8,657 nt of DNA from Mageeibacillus sp. UBA1193 (GTDB lineage Bacteria; Bacillota; Clostridia; Saccharofermentanales; Saccharofermentanaceae), in NCBI GenBank assembly GCA_002310155.1, contig DBYF01000072.1:5264-13920 (forward strand), given 5' to 3'. Positions 5,196 to 8,657 of this stretch are shown piece after piece (position 1 is the first letter of the stretch; the number at the start of each line of letters is the position of its first letter). The position numbers were made by a program, and so were the translations under genes. Below the pieces are notes generated by a model that did no database searches, was not told where the DNA came from, and worked only from the letters and a program-made list of their open reading frames with translations.

Positions 5196-6581
5196 TTACT
5201 CAGCCTTCTCGAGGAGATCTGCAACCTCAGCTTCTTCTGCTTCAGCAACCTCGGCAACAACTGCTTCCGCGGTCTCCGGTTCAGATTCAGCAGCAGCGGC
5301 AGCATACTTCGCGTTGCCCTGAGCGAGTTCTTCGAACTTTCTGGCTTCTTCCTCAGCAAGGGCAGCAGCAGCTTTTGCTTCTTCTTCTGCCTTCTTCGCA
5401 GCAGCCATAGCTTCCGCGGCTCTCTTGGCAGCAGCTTCTGCCTTCTCTCTTGCCTTCGCGGCAGCGATCTTCGCGGTCTCTTCCGCTTTCTCGGCAGCAA
5501 TGCGGTCGTCTTCTTCCTTCTTCTTCTTGCTGGCCTGCTCGAAGAGTTCTTCTGCCTTCTTAGTAGCTTCCTTCGCTTCTTCTGCCTTCTTCTCGGTGGT
5601 CTTTACGAGTTCGTCAGCGTGCAGGGCAGCGGTCTTAGCTTCTTCAGCAGACTCTTCCGCAGCCTTCTTAGCTTCTTCACGAGCTCTTCTGGCAGTGAAC
5701 TTCGCGTCCTGCTCGGTCTTCTTCTGGGAAGCGAATCGTACAGCTTCGTTTGCCTTCTTCATGGCTGCTCTTGCGACCTGTTCAGCCTCATTTGCGGCAG
5801 CCTGCGCGTCTTTCGCGGCTTCCATAGCAGCGAGGTATTCGCTCTCGGCAGTCTCTGCAGCAGTAACGGCCTCGGTCTCAGCCTTGGCAGCAGCCTCGAG
5901 GACTTCATTCGACTTAGTAACAGCAGCCTTTGCCTCTTCTGCCTTCGCCTGTGCATCGGCAGCTTCCTGAACAGCTCTGGCCTCACGGTTCTTCGCCTGG
6001 TTCAGTTCGAGTTCAGCCTTCTCAGCTGCGATAGTAGCAGCGCTCTTATTGCGGTTAACAGCTCTTCTTGCAGCAGAAGAATCGGAGATCTGTGTATCTG
6101 CCAGACGTACCGGCGGATCGTAATTACGTGTGATCACCGGTTCGGACGGTCTCGGAGGTCTTACAGACTGAGAAATATCAGTTGTACGGGATACAGATCC
6201 CGGACGGCCAGATGGCTGTGCAGCCATTGCCGGGCGTACGCGAGTTGCCTGTTCCGGATATGCCTTAGCAGGAGCAACAGGGGCAGAAGCCTTGTTCTCT
6301 TCCTCGGCAGGAGCCTTACGGGAAGCTTCTTTAGTCTTTCTGGCTTCTTCCATGGCTTTTCTGTATTCGATCTGAGCCTTGGCAGCGGCAGCGCGCTCTC
6401 TTGCGTAATCCGCAGCAGAACCACTCTTCATATCCGCACGGTTGACATTACGTCCCATGGGATTTGCCGGACGTTCCATGTTGACCATGTTGCCGAGATT
6501 TCCGCCCGCGCCTGAAAGCTCAACCGCCGGACGTCCCAGTTTGTCCTGTTTACCTGTCAATGCATCCAATAAACCAGCCAT
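5196..6581 (-). CDS. Ala/Glu/Lys-rich long coiled-coil protein, function unknown
   Basis: I do not recognise a family for this 461-residue protein. It opens with MAGLLDALTGKQDKLGRPAV and a Gly/Asn/Met-rich stretch to about residue 52, then a short helical piece (56-90). Next comes a Pro/Arg/Ser-rich linker (about 91-157), a long Ala/Glu/Lys helix (about 158-421) and an acidic tail (422-461). Residues 158-434 contain no proline and only one glycine, and the protein has no Cys or Trp. Alanines recur every three to four residues, as in tight Ala-rich coiled coils. No signal peptide or membrane segment is seen, so a cytoplasmic rod or scaffold is inferred. ATG 6581 is chosen because AAGGGTGATC lies just upstream. 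The in-frame GTG at 6590 falls inside that site. It has a strong promoter and its own terminator, so it is probably monocistronic. Confidence 0.8.
   Translation of the reverse strand: MAGLLDALTGKQDKLGRPAVELSGAGGNLGNMVNMERPANPMGRNVNRADMKSGSAADYARERAAAAKAQIEYRKAMEEARKTKEASRKAPAEEENKASAPVAPAKAYPEQATRVRPAMAAQPSGRPGSVSRTTDISQSVRPPRPSEPVITRNYDPPVRLADTQISDSSAARRAVNRNKSAATIAAEKAELELNQAKNREARAVQEAADAQAKAEEAKAAVTKSNEVLEAAAKAETEAVTAAETAESEYLAAMEAAKDAQAAANEAEQVARAAMKKANEAVRFASQKKTEQDAKFTARRAREEAKKAAEESAEEAKTAALHADELVKTTEKKAEEAKEATKKAEELFEQASKKKKEEDDRIAAEKAEETAKIAAAKAREKAEAAAKRAAEAMAAAKKAEEEAKAAAALAEEEARKFEELAQGNAKYAAAAAESEPETAEAVVAEVAEAEEAEVADLLEKAE
5424..5561 (-). repeat. Internal protein repeat, copy 2 (residues 341-386)
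   Basis: This is the second copy of a degenerate repeat of about 46 residues in the coiled-coil protein. It starts KKAEELFEQASKKKKEEDD and continues with A..A.E.AK.AA spacing. It lines up without gaps at an offset of 66 residues with copy 1 at 5622-5759. Confidence 0.5.
5622..5759 (-). repeat. Internal protein repeat, copy 1 (residues 275-320)
   Basis: It starts KKANEAVRFASQKKTEQDA. The positions shared with copy 2 are KKA.E, AS.KK.E.D, A..A.E.AK.AA and A.E.A..AA. Low-complexity composition raises the chance level of such matches, but the 'AS.KK.E.D' block is not simply Ala/Glu/Lys periodicity. Confidence 0.5.
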
Positions 6582-6583
6582 AA

Positions 6584-6593
6584 AGATCACCCT
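6584..6593 (-). promoter_or_regulatory. Ribosome binding site of the coiled-coil gene
   Basis: The minus strand reads AAGGGTGATC, then TTT, then ATG (6581). GGTGATC is fully complementary to the 16S rRNA 3' end. This decides for ATG 6581 over the GTG at 6590, which lies within the site. Confidence 0.7.
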
Positions 6594-6630
6594 TGTTTCC
6601 TAAATTTTTTTGTAACCACTTGTATTCTTT

Positions 6631-6658
6631 ATTATACGCGGATAGAGGGAGATTTCAA
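6631..6658 (-). promoter_or_regulatory. Near-consensus sigma-A promoter for the coiled-coil gene
   Basis: On the minus strand TTGAAA (6658 to 6653) is followed after 16 bases by a perfect TATAAT (6636 to 6631). Transcription would start near 6624 and give a leader of about 43 bases that includes an A-rich stretch and the ribosome binding site. This is the best-matching promoter in the window and implies strong constitutive expression. Confidence 0.75.
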
Positions 6659-6700
6659 GGATTTCTTCGCTAATTTCACTGAATTTGCCCCGGATTTGTG

Positions 6701-6709
6701 TGATAGAAT
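6701..6709 (+). promoter_or_regulatory. Putative extended -10 promoter for the activase gene nrdG
   Basis: TGA followed by TAGAAT (6704-6709) fits an extended -10 element. No good -35 is found at normal spacing; TTGCCC at 6685-6690 is only 13 bases away. The 162-base region 6582-6743 between the divergent genes holds this element and the minus-strand promoter. I see no NrdR-type box and no strong hairpin in it. Confidence 0.4.
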
Positions 6710-6743
6710 TGTTCTAAATACACATTTTTTGCAAGGTAGCGAT

Positions 6744-7433
6744 ATGAAAATACATGGTTTGATGAAGATGACACTCCTGGATTTCCCGGGACAGGTAGCC
6801 TGTACGGTGTTCCTCGGCGGGTGCGATATGAGATGTCCGTTCTGCCACAACGCAGAGCTTCTGGATCCTGACGCTCCGGCGGATATGGATGAGGAATCGC
6901 TCTATGCTTTCCTGGAAAAGCGCCATGGACTTCTCGATGGCGTGGTCTTTACGGGCGGCGAGCCTCTTCTTCGGAAAGAACTGCCGGATGTCATGAGAAA
7001 GATCCGGGAGATGGGCTTTAAGATCAAGCTGGATACGAACGGAAACCACCCGGACCGTCTGATACAGATCGTGGAGGAAGGTCTTGTGGACTATGTGGCG
7101 ATGGATATCAAGAACAGTCCGGATAAGTATGGCGTCACGATCGGCGTCCCGACGTTTGACGTATCTAAAGTAAAAAGAAGCGTAGAGTTCCTTCTCTCGG
7201 GAAAGGTCCCCTATGAATTCCGCACGACGGTCGTCGCGCAGTTCCACGATGAGCAGTCCATGAAGGAGATCAGGGAGTGGATCCGCGGTGCCGACCGGTA
7301 TTATCTACAAGGATTTGTGGACAGAGATACGGTTCCCTACAAGGGTCTGAAAGCATGTTCGGACGAACAGATGAGATCCTTCCTGGAAATCGTAAAATCG
7401 AGCGTAAAAGAAGCGGATCTGAGAGGAATCTGA
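6744..7433 (+). CDS. nrdG: Anaerobic ribonucleotide reductase activating protein, radical SAM (NrdG type 2)
   Basis: This 229-residue cytoplasmic radical-SAM enzyme binds a [4Fe-4S] cluster and S-adenosylmethionine and makes the glycyl radical on class III ribonucleotide reductase. The cluster motif is GGCDMRCPFC (Cys27, Cys31, Cys34, i.e. CxxxCxxC). It is preceded by the type 2 hallmark 'LLDFPGQVACTVFLGGC' and followed by HNAELL. The SAM-binding TGGEP is at residues 70-74. Later strands include KLDTNGN and DYVAMDIKN, again usual for the family. The length suits the longer NrdG2 form rather than the roughly 155-residue NrdG of E. coli. ATG 6744 has AAGG (6733-6736) seven bases upstream; an earlier TTG at 6696 lacks such a site. 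Its likely partner nrdD starts 178 bases downstream, but that gap has its own promoter. Confidence 0.93.
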   Translation: MKIHGLMKMTLLDFPGQVACTVFLGGCDMRCPFCHNAELLDPDAPADMDEESLYAFLEKRHGLLDGVVFTGGEPLLRKELPDVMRKIREMGFKIKLDTNGNHPDRLIQIVEEGLVDYVAMDIKNSPDKYGVTIGVPTFDVSKVKRSVEFLLSGKVPYEFRTTVVAQFHDEQSMKEIREWIRGADRYYLQGFVDRDTVPYKGLKACSDEQMRSFLEIVKSSVKEADLRGI

Positions 7434-7465
7434 AGAAAAAATCAAATACGTAATGAAAACGTAAC

Positions 7466-7481
7466 ATACAATATCTTGTGT
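7466..7481 (+). promoter_or_regulatory. NrdR box 1 upstream of nrdD
   Basis: ATACAATATCTTGTGT matches the NrdR consensus ACACWATATVTWGTGT, as I recall it, at 15 of 16 positions. NrdR is the ATP/dATP-sensing repressor of ribonucleotide reductase genes. This box lies upstream of the -35 element. Confidence 0.82.
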
Positions 7482-7497
7482 TTGAGTAATTTCTCAC

Positions 7498-7513
7498 TCA
7501 CAAGATATTGACT
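7498..7513 (+). promoter_or_regulatory. NrdR box 2 overlapping the nrdD -35
   Basis: TCACAAGATATTGACT matches the palindromic NrdR consensus at about 13 of 16 positions in the opposite reading. Its centre is 32 bases from that of box 1, leaving a 16-base gap, which is the usual pairing that puts both boxes on one face of the helix. It covers the TTGACT -35 hexamer, so bound repressor would block polymerase. Confidence 0.78.
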
Positions 7514-7535
7514 TTTTGCTCCGTAGTGATAGCAT
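7508..7535 (+). promoter_or_regulatory. Putative nrdD promoter
   Basis: TTGACT (7508-7513) and TAGCAT (7530-7535) are 16 bases apart, and TGA directly before the -10 gives an extended -10. Transcription would start near 7542 and leave a leader of about 70 bases. The overlap with NrdR box 2 supports the placement. Confidence 0.6.
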
Positions 7536-7560
7536 TTATATATCAGCCGGTTAGGGGTAG

Positions 7561-7585
7561 CGCGGATGGTCCGATGACCATCCCG
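7561..7585 (+). ncRNA. Stable leader hairpin in the nrdD 5' untranslated region
   Basis: GGATGGTC (7564-7571) pairs perfectly with GACCATCC (7576-7583) around a CGAT loop. Two further pairs (7561-7585 and 7562-7584) form past a bulged C at 7563. A U-rich stretch (TATTTTTT, 7591-7598) starts six bases beyond the stem, directly before the GGAGGG ribosome binding site. The gap makes it a poor terminator. It does not match a riboswitch I know; in particular I see no cobalamin-type core. Its role is unknown. Confidence 0.55.
7566..7577 (+). other. Possible 3-codon leader reading frame (MVR)
   Basis: ATG GTC CGA TGA has AGGGG (7553-7557) eight bases upstream. Its stop overlaps the next ATG as ATGA. 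This is too short to judge from sequence alone, and chance is quite possible. Confidence 0.15.
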
Positions 7586-7612
7586 AATTATATTTTTTGG
7601 AGGGCGGTCTAA
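7574..7612 (+). other. Possible 12-codon leader peptide frame (MTIPNYIFWRAV)
   Basis: It starts in the loop of the leader hairpin, runs through the U-rich stretch and the nrdD ribosome binding site, and ends with TAA overlapping the nrdD start (TAATG). It has no well-placed ribosome binding site of its own and could only be reached by reinitiation from the 3-codon frame. Confidence 0.2.
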
Positions 7613-8657
7613 TGTATCGGGTATCGAAGAGAGACGGAGAAGTAGTAGACTTTAATGTATCAAAAATCAGTGCAGCTATTGAGAAAGCTTTTGTAGCATG
7701 TAATAAGCAGTATCACCCCAGTGTGATCGACATGCTGGCACTGCGTGTCACAAGTGATTTTGAAGCGAAGATCAAGAATGATGTGATCTCCGTAGAAGAT
7801 ATTCAGGACAGCGTTGAGAAGATCCTTTCTGAGGCCGGTTATTCCGACGTTGCAAAGGCTTACATCCTTTACAGAAAGAACCGTGAGAAGGTCCGTAACG
7901 TAAGAAACGCGATGCTCAACTATAAGGACATCGTTGATAACTATCTGCAGATCAATGACTGGCGTGTAAAAGAGAACTCCACTGTTACTTACAGTGTCGG
8001 CGGTCTTATCCTTTCCAACTCCGGTGCGATCACCGCGAACTACTGGCTCTCTGAGATCTACGATGATGAGATCGCAGAAGCTCACAGAAAGGCAGAGATC
8101 CATATCCATGACCTCTCCATGCTGACAGGTTACTGCGCTGGATGGTCCCTCAAGCAGCTTATTCAGGAAGGTCTCGGCGGAGTAGTCGGTAAGATCACAT
8201 CCGCTCCGGCAGGCCACCTCTCCACACTCTGCAACCAGATGGTCAACTTCTTAGGTATCATGCAGAACGAGTGGGCAGGCGCTCAGGCTTTCTCTTCCTT
8301 CGATACATATCTGGCTCCGTTCGTTAAGATCGATAACCTTTCCCAGAAAGAAGTTAAGCAGTGCATCCAGTCCTTCATCTTCGGCGTGAACACACCGTCC
8401 AGATGGGGCACACAGTCTCCGTTCACGAACATTACTCTCGACTGGACAGTTCCGAGAGACATGGTAGATGAGAAGTGCTGGGTAGGCGGCAAGCAGGTAG
8501 ACTTCACCTATGGTGAGTGCCAGAAGGAAATGGATATGGTCAACAAGGCCTTCATCGACATCATGATCGAGGGCGACGCGAATGGCCGTGGTTTCCAGTA
8601 TCCGATCCCGACATATTCCATCACCAGAGATTTTAACTGGGACGAGACAGAGAACAA
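7612..8657 (+). CDS. nrdD: Anaerobic (class III) ribonucleoside-triphosphate reductase, N-terminal part
   Basis: The window holds the first 348 codons, and the C-terminus is cut off, including the glycyl-radical loop and zinc-binding cysteines. The enzyme reduces ribonucleotides to deoxyribonucleotides under anaerobic conditions through a glycyl radical made by NrdG. Residues about 1-93 form an ATP-cone (MYRVSKRDGEVVDFNVSKI...AYILYRKNREK) that senses ATP/dATP. The catalytic barrel then begins, with IHIHDLSMLTGYCAGWSLKQ (Cys175 is the likely thiyl cysteine), HLSTLCNQMVNFLG, NEWAGAQAFSSFDTYLAPF, FGVNTPSRWGTQSPFTN and NGRGFQYPIPTYSIT. These match the long bacterial NrdD form of the Thermotoga/Clostridia type. 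ATG 7612 has GGAGGG (7599-7604) seven bases upstream. Codon choice (ATC, AAG, TCC, CTT, GCA) is more uniform than in the upstream genes, consistent with high expression. Expression is probably repressed by NrdR. Confidence 0.96.
   Translation, partial: MYRVSKRDGEVVDFNVSKISAAIEKAFVACNKQYHPSVIDMLALRVTSDFEAKIKNDVISVEDIQDSVEKILSEAGYSDVAKAYILYRKNREKVRNVRNAMLNYKDIVDNYLQINDWRVKENSTVTYSVGGLILSNSGAITANYWLSEIYDDEIAEAHRKAEIHIHDLSMLTGYCAGWSLKQLIQEGLGGVVGKITSAPAGHLSTLCNQMVNFLGIMQNEWAGAQAFSSFDTYLAPFVKIDNLSQKEVKQCIQSFIFGVNTPSRWGTQSPFTNITLDWTVPRDMVDEKCWVGGKQVDFTYGECQKEMDMVNKAFIDIMIEGDANGRGFQYPIPTYSITRDFNWDETEN

Noticed and set aside
5425..6515. Long open frames on the + strand opposite the coiled-coil gene, rich in Ala, Ser, Phe and Leu
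   Set aside because: They are mirror effects of GCN, GAR and AAG codon bias in the minus-strand gene. They lack ribosome binding sites and promoters.
6696..6743. TTG start 16 codons upstream for nrdG
   Set aside because: It falls within the putative promoter, lacks a ribosome binding site, and the family N-terminus (MKIHGL) starts at 6744.
7469..7510. 12-base inverted repeat followed by ACTTTTTG, read as a terminator of nrdG
   Set aside because: The arms coincide with two NrdR boxes at canonical spacing, and the T-run is interrupted and falls in the nrdD promoter spacer. Weak dual use cannot be excluded.
7542..7611. Cobalamin or other known riboswitch in the nrdD leader
   Set aside because: About 70 bases is too short for the cobalamin class, and no conserved core that I recognise is present. 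Only one hairpin is evident.

Overview
The window reads as ordinary chromosome of a strictly or mainly anaerobic member of the Bacillota, most likely class Clostridia. The grounds are a class III (oxygen-sensitive) ribonucleotide reductase with a type 2 radical-SAM activase, a flavodoxin/ferredoxin fusion, a C_GCAxxG_C_C redox protein, strong AGGAGG-type ribosome binding sites, and frequent AGA, AAG and ATC codons at moderate GC content. A rumen or gut lineage such as Saccharofermentanaceae or Lachnospiraceae would fit, but the genus cannot be fixed from the sequence. I see no transposase, phage gene, tRNA, rRNA or CRISPR array.

Layout: positions 1-5124 hold nine genes, all on the + strand and tightly packed. 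They are the tail of a SAM methyltransferase, a C_GCAxxG_C_C protein, a GNAT acetyltransferase, an EFR1-type flavodoxin/ferredoxin protein, an RmlC-like epimerase, a MaoC-like hydratase, a histidine phosphatase, a HAD phosphatase and an AEC-family transporter. Gaps are mostly 4-40 bases, and one pair overlaps by 8 bases. Sigma-A-like promoters sit before the flavodoxin gene and the HAD gene, so this is probably two or three overlapping transcription units. No single pathway links all the genes. The run looks like small-molecule redox and metabolite housekeeping.

A bidirectional terminator near 5137-5168 separates this run from a convergent minus-strand gene (5196-6581). That gene encodes a 461-residue alanine/glutamate/lysine-rich coiled-coil protein of unknown function, with a near-consensus promoter and a strong ribosome binding site. 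It is the least explained gene here. Back to back with it, on the + strand, is the activase gene nrdG (6744-7433). The class III reductase gene nrdD starts at 7612 and runs off the window.

The best regulatory signal is between nrdG and nrdD. Two NrdR-box-like 16-mers lie with centres 32 bases apart, and the second overlaps the -35 element of a promoter for nrdD. This is the arrangement expected for deoxynucleotide-sensing repression by NrdR. The short nrdD leader also holds a strong hairpin and two tiny chained reading frames. The activase makes the glycyl radical on NrdD, and NrdD then reduces ribonucleotides to deoxyribonucleotides without oxygen.
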